Shown here one piece after another: positions 1-10,869 of a stretch of 64,000 nt of DNA (position 1 is the stretch's first letter; each line of letters begins with the position of its first letter). The notes beneath the pieces are model-generated. The model did not search any database. It was not told the origin of the DNA and saw only the letters and a list, made by a program, of their open reading frames with translations. The DNA lies in contig BSBM01000260.1 of the NCBI GenBank assembly GCA_027924585.1, positions 14,831,001-14,895,000 of the forward strand, written 5' to 3'. Source of the DNA: Larix kaempferi (taxonomy: Eukaryota; Streptophyta; Pinopsida; Pinales; Pinaceae). A program made the translations under genes and the position numbers.

Positions 1-171
1 CAATTTCATTCATTTCTTATTTGAAATAATGAAGGTTTCAAGCATAAAGCTTGTAACAGTGAGCTGATGCATTATTGTTTCTTTGTTGGAAACCTTGGTC
101 AATGCAGGAAGCAAGGACCCCGAAAGAACTAAAAGTTGCTTGGTAAATCCAGAGAGTGGCTGGTTGGGAAA

Positions 172-497
172 GACTATTTGATGTTGTGGAGCAGCCTGTG
201 CGCTGGCCAAACATGTAAGACTATTTGATGTTGTGGAGCAGCCTGTGCGCTGGCCAAACATGCAAGACTATTTGATGTTGTGGAGCAGCCTGTGCGCTGG
301 CCAAACATGCAAGATTATTGGTGATTTGGAGCAGCCTGCGTGCTGGCCAAACATGCAAGATTATTGGTGATTTGGAGCAGCCTGCGTGCTGGCCAAACAT
401 GCAAGATTATTGGTGATTTGGAGCAGCCTGCGTGCTGGCCAAACATGCAAGGTTATTTGATGTTGAGGGGCAGCCTACGCGCTGGCTAAACATCCAA
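172..497 (+). repeat. Minisatellite, 7 tandem copies of 46-47 bp
   Basis: Seven head-to-tail units begin at 172, 219, 266, 313, 359, 405 and 451. Each contains a form of gagcagcctg followed by ctggccaaacatg. Units 1-3 (47 bp, 'gactatttgatgttgtg') form one subtype, units 4-6 (46 bp, 'gattattggtgattt') a second, and unit 7 is a diverged hybrid. There are no unique spacers, so this is not a CRISPR array. It sits in the internal region of element N. Confidence 0.95.
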
Positions 498-1386
498 ATC
501 CATAGGTGTTTCCAAGGCTTATAAAGCAAAGAAGGACCCTATGGAATAAAGTGAAGACATCTAATGCAGATAAGTATTTGGTTATCTTGTAATTTCTTGC
601 TTATGAATATACATGTGTATATGATTTGGTTATGATTTCCTATGAAAATAAACTAAACATGTGAATTAATTCAATGTTTGAGTGTAGGTATTGCTGGAAG
701 CAATGACTATGAAAGCATCTCAAGGATGTGTGTGGGAATGTAACCATCCTAAAGAGCTCAGCATGAGCAGTAATGAAAGATGGGGCTAGTGGAACTGTGT
801 GAGTCCTAGCAGCCATGAGTTAGACCAAGCAAATGGAGGAACTCCATGGTTGAGAGGTCTGGAATAGACCATAGACACTACGTGTCATAGCCAAGAAGGG
901 CAGGTCAAGCATTCACATTGAAGTGAAAGAGACTAGGAGCATGAAAACCACAGTGGTGGTGTGGGTTCCAGAATGGAACAAGACTAAGAGAAGAAACTCT
1001 TACTGCTCTCTCTTTCCTTTTTCTTGATGCATTTATAAAAACAGAAAATTGTTGAATGCATATATGGCTGAAAGTAAAAGTGTGTTTACTTGATTAAAGT
1101 GAATTGTGAATGCTAATTAATGAATTTTCCTGTGAATGGATGAACATGAAAGAATTCATGTGTATGCTGGAAAAGCATGGAAAGTGTGAAAGTCTCATGA
1201 ATAGAGCAATGGACCTCCATGTCAATTGGGGAAAAACCATTGACTGATTTTTTTTTTTATGTTTGGGTTATGCTTGGCCTAATGAGAATTGTAATGATGA
1301 ATTTCACAGGTGGAAATTAAATCAATTGGTTGCAGTTGTTATGAGCAAGTGTTGCTTGTGAGCCAAGTGAGAACCAGCTGTGCACA

Positions 1387-1566
1387 ATGACCATGGCAGC
1401 AGATCATAGGCTGTTGAAATTGGCTGAAAGTCTTCTTCAAGCAAGTGCCAAGACCCAAGAAAATCTTGGAGAGCTGCTCAAGATGCAAAAGCAGCAGAAC
1501 GAGATGAACCTCAAGAGGTTAGCAGCCATAAAGTTTTCAGACTTATGGATGAGCTGGAAGATCTGA
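1387..1566 (+). CDS. Small ORF, 59 aa, coiled-coil-like, possible gag remnant
   Basis: The ORF starts ATGACCATGGCAGC and ends TGA. The product is rich in Leu, Lys, Glu and Gln with heptad-like spacing (LLKLAESLLQAS, then ENLGELLKMQKQQNE), which suggests a helical coiled coil. After the stop a shifted frame stays open briefly (MDELEDLNQQEQLMKIKGL), so a frameshift probably ended a somewhat longer protein. Its place, about 160 bases before the purine tract of element N, fits a gag N-terminus left after deletion of the rest. I recognise no named domain, and it may not be expressed. Confidence 0.4.
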   Translation: MTMAADHRLLKLAESLLQASAKTQENLGELLKMQKQQNEMNLKRLAAIKFSDLWMSWKI

Positions 1567-1725
1567 ATCAGCAGGAGCAGCTCATGAAGATCAAAGGACT
1601 TGGTCCTGAAAGTTCAAAGTAAAGAACAGAATGCAGGGCAGATCTGCAAAGTTTTTGAAGTTTTGGACATGTGTAAATTGTATATGTGTGCCTAAGTCTT
1701 GGAACACCGAGGACGGTGTTATTCT

Positions 1726-1738
1726 AAGGGGGAGGGGA
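1726..1738 (+). other. Polypurine tract of element N
   Basis: The run aagggggagggga lies one base before the TG of the LTR at 1740. In LTR retrotransposons this tract primes plus-strand DNA synthesis and marks the 3' end of the internal region. Confidence 0.8.
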
Positions 1739-1739
1739 T

Positions 1740-3441
1740 TGTAATACCCCATTTTGACCCTTAGGATATATTAGCATTTAATGTAAATAATGTGTACATG
1801 TGATGTATGTTTTCCTAGCGTGGAGCTCAAGGCTAAGGCCCCGCTAGTGAAAGCATGAATTTTGATTTAAAGGGGCAAGCATTGATATTTGATACCCATG
1901 TGCTCTTAAGCCATGGAAATTGTAATAGGATGTAAATAAACATCATGCAATATAAAGTTCCAAGACTGGCTATGGAGGCAACGAATGAGAAGGGGCCATG
2001 TGTATCCACTAGGGAGTGGTGAGGGGGCTATGGGATTGAACCATAGGCTGCCATATGTCACCTTGAGAACCCATTTGACTTTCCTTGATGACATTTAATT
2101 CTGTTGTAAGGAAGTGGTTGAGGATTTCAGTCCATGGCTTCAATGGAGCATGGGCAGCCCAGAAATTCGTATGGCAGAGTATGGGCTCTGTTTTCTTGTA
2201 CCACAAGCCACTCTAGCTCATGGATGTTGCTTCTTCCTCATCCCCATTCCATTGTGAAAGTTACTAGCACCGTTTTCCATCCAAAAAACGAATTGCCAGC
2301 AGAGAGCAAAACCAGAAATCGCGACTTTGAAAGAACCCGCGTTTTGAAGAGCCAAGAACGCCCAGATTTGGCATCGGACAGTGAAATCCAATGGGGGATC
2401 CATTGGTATGAACCTTGGGGTGAATTTGGGAGCATTAGCTACCCCGAAATCCATTGGAAATCCCAGTTTTTACAGCCCAGAAATGAAGTGACGGGATTGA
2501 GTTACTGGATAACAGAACTGTGAGAAATCCAAGTGTGAATGACTGAGCAGAGGTTTGGTTTGCTTGGTAAACCTAGTGAAGGCTAGAATCTCAAGGAATT
2601 AGCAGCTGGACCTTTCTATGCCCACCCTGAAGAGCACTAGAGGGAAGGGACGCCTGAGGGACTGTGCAGCAGAGAAGGGGACCTTCCTTGTGTTGGGTGC
2701 GGTAGGTATTGTGGGTGCCATGACTGCTGAGTTCATTTGAGATGCCTGTAGCTTTGTGGTTGAGCTCACTGGATTAGCATCCTCCTCATTTGTCATCCAT
2801 ATGCTTGATAAACCCAACTGTGTGTTGGCTTAGCATGGCTGTTTGAGTGAAACCCTGACTGTGAGTGAGCCATCTAGTTCCTCCTTAGTGGATACACAGC
2901 CCAGCTCGGGGGTGATCTCTCAGCTGAAAGAATATAGGCGAGACAGAGATCTATGGTTGGGTGGAACGTTGCTCTCACGTAGCCAGTCGTTGGATGTCTA
3001 CTTCTCAAGATAAGTGTTCTGTGTATTATAAATTATTTGCATTTTGTGTTCTGCAATATGTTAAGTTGTCCATGTTTAATGAAATGAGTTGATTATCTTA
3101 ATTTGGAATCCATGCATGGCATTGTAACGAGATTGAGTCTCTATATGCTGAATCATCCCCCGCTGTGATATATATATATATATGTTAGGCACTACTGTTT
3201 GTGTGCTTGCTATTATGTTTAATTCCGCTATGTTTATATTGAGATGAATCTGCATATAGAAGTTTTTAATTGTTAGATATTTATGAGTAATTTAATATTG
3301 GGGCTAAGTCTACCAAAAGCCCCGGTGTGTTGTTAATGTTTCCTTCCCTGCATTTGACAACGGAAGGGGACGTTACAAAGAGCCCCAGAAGTGTAGTCAT
3401 GATCCCTTCCTTGCATTGGGTCGACGGGAGGGGACGTGTCA
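1740..3441 (+). repeat. 3' LTR of element N (1702 bp)
   Basis: It begins TGTAATACCCCATTTTGACC and ends GGGGACGTGTCA. The reverse complement of 11978-13287 starts and ends almost identically and shares internal blocks, such as gagctcaaggc and ctatggttgggtgga, so the two are copies of one LTR family. The ORF-like stretches inside it (for example 2134-2523) do not resemble known proteins and are probably chance. An (AT)n run occupies 3168-3183. No downstream target duplication can be assigned because the 5' end of the element is not in the window. Confidence 0.8.
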
Positions 3442-4249
3442 ATAATTCTACATCTCCCTCAGTGGCCTCCCATAGACGTAGGACTGATCCGGTGGATTCT
3501 CTGTTTGGAGTTGTTCGTCCTCCTGTTTCAGTTGTCGCCCCATCAAATTTCATGGGCAAGTTGAAACCCCTCTTTACCTCTCTTTACGATTCTTTATATG
3601 AAGATGATCTTAATTTGGCTGTGGACATGGAAAACTCTTATCGGGAGTCCTCTCGGAAGGGGGTGGGGAACTCTGGAAATATCCTTTCTCTAACCTATTA
3701 TGTATCGAATGCCCCTAGTGGGGTTAATGGTGTTTCTAGTTTGGTGGGGGGAATGGGTGTTGGGTCCCCCCATGCAGGATCGATATTGTCGAGCTCTCCC
3801 ATTTTAGGGTCTAGGGAACCTCCTTCATCACAGGTTCCTTTTGTTATCCATCTTGAATCTTGTGTTGAACAGGATGAGGGGGGTAGTTCTCTCAAGACTG
3901 CTTCGTTTGTTCCTCTAGGGGTTTACACTCCTTCAAGCCATGTTATCTCTGAGATTGTTTTCCCATCCTTGGTGGGGGGGGAACTTCGGGGGGTATTTTA
4001 TCTAACTCTCCTTCACAGGACTTTTTACTAAACAATGTAATTCTACAAACTGTTGGACCTTCATATAAGGAGGTATTGGCTCATTCTCCCATTATAGTCT
4101 TCTCAGATAAACCTGCAATCTTGGATGTTGGACATATAGCTTCCATTCGTTGTGAAAATGTGACTATCCGTAGAAAGAGGAATAAGAAGGAGATTGCTAG
4201 AAAGGGGGGATGTTCTGCAAATGGTGTATTTGTTCCTTTGTTTGCTTAG
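3442..4249 (+). pseudogene. LINE-1 ORF1, C-terminal part
   Basis: The region after the LTR is mostly open in one frame to 4031 and then in a second frame to a TAG at 4247-4249 (ending NGVFVPLFA). It is Ser/Pro/Gly-rich and has a basic patch (RRKRNKK) near its end, which is typical of the variable C-terminal half of plant L1 ORF1, an RNA-binding chaperone-like protein. The DUF4283 and zinc-knuckle part seen in the other LINE copies here is absent. The assignment rests mainly on its position just before ORF2. Confidence 0.5.
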
Positions 4250-4310
4250 TTACCAGAAGGTGATTATGTTGGGGTCCTTAGAGCCAGGATGACCCCCCCA
4301 TGGGTTCCTA

Positions 4311-7300
4311 ATGATTTTTTTCTCCTACAATATACGGGGTCTGGGGGGGAAACCAAATTCAATGCCCTGAAGCATCTTTTATCTTCCTCTGGTGTTGACC
4401 TTCTTATGATTTGGGAAAATATGTGTAGTAGGGATAAGGCTATTACCTATTTTTTGAGAATTTTTCTAGGGTCAGAGTGTTGTGCCCTGGATGTTGATGG
4501 TCTATCTGGAGGGATTCTAGTCATTTGGAACCCAGTGAAAGCTAGTCTTAAATATTTTTCTACAGAGGTGGGCATTATTCTTGTGGGGAATCTTAAATTT
4601 TTTAAGCATTCGGTCAAAATCATCAATGTATATGCCCCTTACTCTGACAGGGAACTTTTCTGGGACAAGGTGGTTAACAGTGACATCTTATCGGGTGATT
4701 TTCTTATTTTTGGGGGCGATTTGAATCTTACAATGTCGGCCTCGGAAGTTTGGGGCCTTTTTGCATGTCGTGATCCAATGGAAAACATTTTCAAGAATCT
4801 ATTTCTTGGGAAAAATCTAGTCGATGTTCACCCCTACCCCTTGGATCCTACCAAGAGGAATGCGAGGAGTGGTAGGGAGGGGGTCTCAAAAAGACTTGAC
4901 CGTTTCTTCCTATTTGAATCTCTTTCGGATGTTGTCTGTAGATACCACTCCTAGACTCTTAAATCTGGTATTTTTCGATCATTTACTTGTGTGTTATCAG
5001 TTGGATGTTGATTCCACTTATTCTCATTACCCTCTTTAAATTCAATCATGCATGGTTAGAATATTCTTCCTTTATCGCCCTCGTCCAATACTTTTGGAAC
5101 GGGTTCTCGGGGGATGGTGAGTGTTCATCCATGCACCTTATACATTTGAAACTGAAGATTTTGAGAAGCAAGGTGATTGAATGGGAAGCTCATAAGAAAA
5201 AGGATATTAACAAGGAGTTGGGAATGTTGGACAAATATATTGTTGAGCTCTTCTCTGGTAATACCTATGGAATCTTTTCCAAGGAGGATAAATGTAAGTT
5301 GTTGGAACTTGAAGCTAAGAAGTCGTAGATTCTTAAAATTAAGGATCAAACTTGGCACCTTAAGATATGGACTATTTGGATTAGTTTGGGTGATGCAAAC
5401 ACAAATTTTTTTCATAAGTATGCAAATTACAAAAGAAACCTCAATGCAATTTGGGATTTGCAGGATCATAATGGTTCGACTGTTCAATCACAGAAGAATC
5501 TTGAGAAGGCCGCAATATCTTTTTTTTTAATGTGTTTCAGGATCCCAAGAGGTTCAATTTAGCCAAACAACTGAAGGTGGATCATCTCTTTCCTCATTCT
5601 TTTCTGATGAGGATGGTCTTCATATTGGTAAAGAGGTACCTTTGGAGGATTTGGAGGCTACTTTAAAATCGATGAACAGGGACAAAATCCCATGCCTCGA
5701 TGGGTGGACGACGGAACTTTTTACTTCTTTTTTTTATATTATCAGTAAGGATCTTCTCCTTGTTGTTGAGGATTCTAGGATTCAAGCCTCGGTCTCTGGG
5801 GCACTCAATGCCACTTTCTTATTCCTAATTCTTAAGACCTCCAAACCTTCCTCTTTTGATGAATTTATACCAATTGCTCTATGTAATTTCACTTTTAACT
5901 CATCTCCAAAATCATTTCTAACGAGCTTAATCCTAAGCTCATTGAATTCATCTCCCTTGAATAATTTGGTTTTTTGGACAAAAGGCATATCCTTGATGCA
6001 ATTGGAGTCTCTCAGGAGTGTATCCATTCTATTAAGCTTAAGAAATTTCTTGCTTTGGTCCTCAAAATGGATCTCACTAAAGCTTATGACAAAGTGGACC
6101 GGGGTTTCCTTCGTCTAATCTTGATACAGATTGGACTACCTTACTATGTGGTTGATTGGATTATGGCACATGTTACTACGACTTCTTTTTCTGTTTTAGT
6201 GAATGTGTACCCTTATCCTTTTTTTAAGAGTTCTAGAAGATAAAGGCAAGGATTCCATCTCTCCTCTCTTTTATTTATTCTGGTTGTGAAAATCCTTAGA
6301 AGGCTTATTGGTCAGGCCAAAGAAAATCATCACTTGTCTGGGGTGAAATTCTATGCCATTCACTCACTTGTTTTTTGTTGACGATGTTCTTTTATTTGGT
6401 ATTAGCATTGTTGAAGAATGGGTTGTTATGCATGATATTATTCAACTCTTCTGTTTTGCTTCAGGTATGGAGGTCATCCCTTGCAAGTCATGCTTCTTGC
6501 AACATGAAGTTGAGGATGTTGTTCTGGACCAGATTTTTCAAATTCTTCCTTATAGGGTTGAGCCTCTTGTGAAAGGTTTCAATTATCTTGGATATTTTTT
6601 AAAACCTAATCACTACTTGAAATCATATTGTAACTAGCTTCTCTCAAAGATGGAGAAGCATATTGGATTTTGGGTTTATAAATGGGTTTCTTTGAGAAGA
6701 AGGCTTACCCGGCTTAAATATGTCCTGGTCAACATTCCTGTGTATTGGTTCTCACTAGCCAATATCCCTTTTTTCTATTATTAATGAGTTGAGAAATATG
6801 ATGATACAATTCCTTTGGTCTGGTAGCCTATAGAAAAATAAGTATCATTTGGCTAATTGGCAGAGTATCTCTTTCCCAAAAGTAAAAGTGGGGTGGGGTG
6901 TGAAGTAGCTTTTCTAGTTCTATGATCCTATGAGGGTCAAGATCTTGTGGGGAGGGCTCTTTGGATAGGGTCTCTGGTAGGATATCATGTGCGCAAAATA
7001 TTTTTACAAAAATCCCATAAGTTTATGGATCATGTCTGCAAACATGCCTGTGAACTGGGAATCAAAATTCTGGGAGGGATTTATGAAGGTCTATCAATGG
7101 CTAGGTTCTAGGATCTCCTAGAAAGTAGGGAATGGCATGGTGGTTCATCTTGGAACTGACCCTTTGGTTGGAGGTGAGTAATTCTACAATTTTTCCCCTC
7201 TTCTAATCTCTTAACTGAACTCGCCTTGTGCATGTAGAAATTGGAACTGACCCTTCTCTTTCTTATTGGTATAATGCTAAGGCTATGGCCCTGTCTTCTA

Positions 7301-8408
7301 ATATTGCAGATGAATTAATCTGTTTCGTACAGGGCCTTCTCTCTGCTGGTATAAGACTCTATGATTTGAATGACTCTTTGGTTTGGGATACGAACGGGGT
7401 AAATGGTCAAACCACAATTAATAATGCTTATGATGTTATGGTGGATGAATTAGGGGTTATCCCGGAATCTTGGTGGCATAAAAGGCTGTGGACTTGGTAT
7501 CTGCCGAAAAAAAAACCAAATGCTTCATTTGGCTCTGCCTTCAAAACATGATACTCACTTGGGATAATCTCATTTCTAGAGGTTTTACAGGTCCAAATTT
7601 GTGCTGCCTCTATAAGGTGGGTCCTGAATCTGTTGATCATCTTTCTGGCAGCTGCAATTTTTTTGTAGCTGTATGGACAGAGGTTAGATCGGTTCTTCAT
7701 ATTGCTCATGATTGGAAAGGTTCTACTTTTGAGGATTCTCTTTTGGATTGGACGTTGCATTGTCTAGCTCATAAGGAACTCCCTTGTCTGGTCAGTTGGT
7801 TTATTTGGAATGGTAGGAACAAGCAGATATTCGATGGCTCTAAGGAAAATGTTTAGGTAACTTGTATTTTGATATTGAAGCTTTATAAGGAATTTCACAA
7901 ATCTTTTTTGAAGCCTCACAAATCTATTATGGATCGTGTGTACCCCTCTGAAGGGGTTTTGGGATTCTTTGATGGAGCTTCCTATCGATCTCTTGGGGGA
8001 TGTGGTATGGTTCTTCAGATTGGCCTTGATCAATAGTATAAGTTATGGATGGGATGTGGCCAGGACACAAATACACATTCAGAGTTCTTGGATCTATGGG
8101 CCCTCCTATGGTTTTCCCATCACAAGCGGATCACATCCCTTCATGTATACATAGATTCAAAGGTGGTGGTGGATTGGGTTGGAGACAACGCTAATCTCCA
8201 GGTGGCCATACTTGATCATTGGTGTGGCAGGAGCTTGCAATTGAATACTTTCTTCTCCTACCTTACTTTTGTGCGTATTTACCGAGCACACAATCATCTT
8301 TCATACATGTTATCGAAAAAAGGAGTTGTCTCCCCTGAGGGAGTTCTCTTTTTTAAGGATCTACGAGACTTCCACATAGTAGATGAGGGCTCCCTATTTA
8401 TATTCTAG
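4311..8408 (+). pseudogene. LINE-1 ORF2: endonuclease, reverse transcriptase, RNase H (decayed)
   Basis: An ATG at 4311 gives MIFFSYNIRGLGG, the start of an APE-type endonuclease. A slip in the G run at 4343-4349 then moves the frame into the long stretch that follows, so the upstream ATG at 4289 is probably not the real start. Endonuclease landmarks are YAPY, GGDLNLT (about 4718) and LDRFF. Reverse transcriptase landmarks are MDLTKAYDKV (about 6067), a damaged RQG block at 6244 and the catalytic FFVDDVLLF (about 6370). The zinc-binding region lies near 7480-7860. RNase H begins with FFDGASYRS (about 7965), contains IDSKVVVDW, and ends at TAG 8406-8408. There are many stops and frame changes. 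The protein would nick target DNA and reverse-transcribe its own RNA. Confidence 0.8.
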
Positions 8409-9530
8409 TTGCAGGGTCGACTCATTGGGTGTCAAGAGGCGGTTGTTTCTTTTGTTCTTTTGGTGCACTAGATCTGGATCTTTTGATCTCTTGGGGTGCT
8501 TGGCCTAGGGGGTATTTATGGTTTTATATTGTGCAATGATTGTTTTGGGGGGTTACTTGGTATTGTGTATTATGTATTTATTGTTTTGAGGGATACCTGG
8601 TAGAATCTCAGTCCTTCGGTTTGATGCTACGATGAACATGATTCTTTTTTGGAGCTTGGTGAGATAAATATTCATCTATGGCTATGTAAATAACTTTGAT
8701 TCGTTCTGGAACAACAAGTTATTGATCTTTTCTATGTGAAAAAAAAATTCTTATATATTTTATTTCAAAAAAAGCACGCACTTATTTCAAATGTGTGTGA
8801 ATTCTGATATATTTTATTTAATGTAAAATGCACTTAGTTATTCAAAAAATGTGTGTGAATTATTAAATATTTTATTTAAAGTGATTTACATGATTAAAGT
8901 TTATGTTGCGTTGTTTATTACAATAATTTTAGTCATTACTAAGGGAAAGAATAGATATAATCTTTCAAACTTTTGAGACTATAGGTTTTTATATGATTAT
9001 AGTTTTTTATATGATAAGACATTTATAAATGTGTCACTTTGCATGTGGATTGAATATAATACTTAAGTCACACAACATATATGGAGTGATGGCTTTGTCA
9101 TGGATTTTAAACTATGTTGGTTGCGGAAATGAATCATTGCTTAACTAACTTGTAAGCAACCTGAGCTCGTATTTCTTCAAGAACGATGGAGAGGTAAGGA
9201 GTCAAGGATGAGTGTTGGGTTGGTGTTGGGTGAGTGCTTTTGGGGCCTTGAACAATGCGTATAGGGTTTGGGTTGGGGAGGGTTTGTTGATTCATGGGTT
9301 AGTTCGCTTAAGTATTGGGGGTTGTGTTTTTTTACCTATTTTTTTGTTCGAACAGACTTTATTGCTCTTGATTCCGACTTAAGTTGGAGACAATGCTTGC
9401 ATTAGTTTTGTCAGTCTCCGTGGACCCATCTCTTGGTTGGTACGATGATTTGATGTTTTTTATGCTTTAATGTCTTATCTCCTAAAGTTAATTTTGTCTC
9501 TTCCCATGTTGGAGGTGATTCCTACTTCAA
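8409..9530. other. LINE-1 3' UTR and AT-rich sequence without genes
   Basis: The first 340 bases are the LINE-1 3' untranslated region. From 8747 to about 8880 there is a loose repeat of about 55-60 bp, with 'atattttattt' and 'aaatgtgtgtgaat' recurring two to three times. The rest has no ORF of note and no recognisable RNA gene. Confidence 0.6.
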
Positions 9531-10402
9531 TGTGAGGACATATGGCATTGTATTGATGAATGTTGTAATGAATATGACAGTCCTTTATAGGGTTGGGGAA
9601 TCGGTCGATCATATTTTTTTCCCATTGCATCTTTGTGCAGGAACGTTGGCGTATAATTTGTGTCTCGGTTGGTGGGGCTATGGTTTGGAGATCTACCACC
9701 TTTTGGGACTGTATGGTTTCATGGCTTGTTGATCCGACTGTATTTGGCACGATCCCCTGCTTTATGGTCTCGGAGGTGTGGAAGGCCAGGAACCGTGGTG
9801 TGTTTGAGAATATCATTCCTAACCTGGAGCTGTTATGTAGTAGAACTGTTGCGGCCTTCTCGGAGTATAGGCTGTTATTCGATGTTTTGGTTCGTTCACT
9901 GACTCGTTCTTGTCGTTGTTTGAATGCACTGGACTTGGTTTACCCCTGTGGGTTTTTTGATGGCGCTGCGGACTGGGGAATGGGCTCCTGTGGTGCTGGT
10001 GTGGTGTTACATCTCACCAACACTTGGTACTTTCACATTTGGATGCACTCTGGTGTTGGCACAAACACTCGTAGTGAGCTATGTGCTCTTTGGCTGCTGT
10101 TATTTTTTGCTCGTCGACATGAGGTTTCTTCCTTGTTAGTGTTGGGGGACTCATCATCGGTCATCTCTTGGGATTTGGATTCAGATCTTCTGGACGTTAT
10201 GCTTCTTTCTTTTTGGAAGGAGGATATACGCTCTTTTATCAATGGTTTTGAACACATTCATTTTGTCCATATCTTCCGGGAATGTAACCAGGATGCTGAT
10301 TCCCTCTCAAAGCTGGCATTATCTTCTCCGGATGGCCTTATCTTATGGGATGAGTGGCATGACGACGGTTTCTTCACACATGGTTCCTTGGATGTGCACT
10401 GA
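9531..10402 (+). pseudogene. LINE-3 fragment: zinc-binding region and RNase H of ORF2
   Basis: The segment VGESVDHIFFPLHLC matches the Cys/His reverse-transcriptase zinc-binding region that follows the polymerase in plant LINEs. One frame (9593-10402, 269 codons) then runs through an RNase H domain: FFDGAADWGMG (about 9955), a GVGTNTRSELCAL block with the catalytic Glu, VLGDSSSVISW with the catalytic Asp, and FRECNQDADSLSKLA at the end. The RNase H is uninterrupted and keeps its acidic residues, while the polymerase and endonuclease are missing. This fits the usual 5' truncation of LINE insertions, though later deletion is possible. It is a different copy from its neighbours, which each have their own RNase H. 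Confidence 0.8.
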
Positions 10403-10839
10403 TCCTGTTAGGCTGTTTTTGGTTACTTATCTATATGTTTATTGTTGGCTATTACCTATTATGCGTCTCTTTGTCCTCCTGCAAGTCCATAGTTCCTGGT
10501 ATTCAACAACCTGTAGGATTCTCTGGACATGGTGGTGATAGTCACACTTTTGATCGGCATTTATCTATTTTGATATTTATTTTTGAGGGGTTGGTCCTTC
10601 TTTCGTTTTATGGACTTGGCCTTGGGATGTTTTTTATGTATTTATGGGTGACAGAACTGTTATATTTCCTATTATTCCATGTTTTGGGGAGGTGTTGGTA
10701 CCTGTCCTTAGATATTGTCTTTTGATTGTAATTGGTACTATGGTGTTATGTCCCATGGATGACATTGCTCGGATGTTTACGCCAATGATATGTATGGTTA
10801 TATTTACTATTTGTCCTATTAATAGTAAGTTATATTTTT
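10403..10839. other. LINE-3 3' tail, no gene
   Basis: Low-complexity T-rich sequence follows the LINE-3 stop codon, without a clear poly(A) end. The boundary with the next LINE is placed where ORF1-like coding begins, at about 10840-10870, and is approximate. Confidence 0.4.
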
Positions 10840-10869
10840 CTTGGAAAAAAGGGTTGGGGAAGAGGTTTT

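Larger units (their letters stand above)
1..3441 (+). mobile_element. 3' part of a low-coding LTR retrotransposon (element N)
   Basis: A purine tract lies directly against a TG...CA repeat of 1.7 kb, which is the internal-region/3' LTR junction of an LTR retrotransposon. The motif cgaggacggtgttattct before the purine tract also occurs, slightly changed, before the Tekay-like 3' LTR near 59658, so a Ty3/gypsy chromovirus origin is likely. The 1739 bases of visible internal region hold a seven-copy minisatellite and one 59-codon ORF. There is no protease, reverse transcriptase or integrase, so this is probably a non-autonomous derivative or an internally deleted copy. The 5' end lies outside the window. 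Confidence 0.7.
3442..8748 (+). mobile_element. LINE-1: decayed plant L1-type non-LTR retrotransposon
   Basis: An ORF1 tail is followed by ORF2 with endonuclease, reverse transcriptase, zinc-binding and RNase H segments in the usual plant L1 order. A 3' tail ends in a short A run at about 8739-8747. The 5' end is cut by the LTR of element N, so the full ORF1 start is missing. Stops and frameshifts are scattered throughout, so the copy is old and inactive. Confidence 0.85.

Noticed and set aside
172-497. Regular repeats that could suggest a CRISPR array
   Set aside because: The units are head to tail without unique spacers and the context is a plant retroelement.
1735-3446. Target duplication for the LTR at 1740-3441
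   Set aside because: The flanks gggat and ataat differ, and the left flank is the purine tract of the internal region, so this is a 3' LTR and not a solo LTR.
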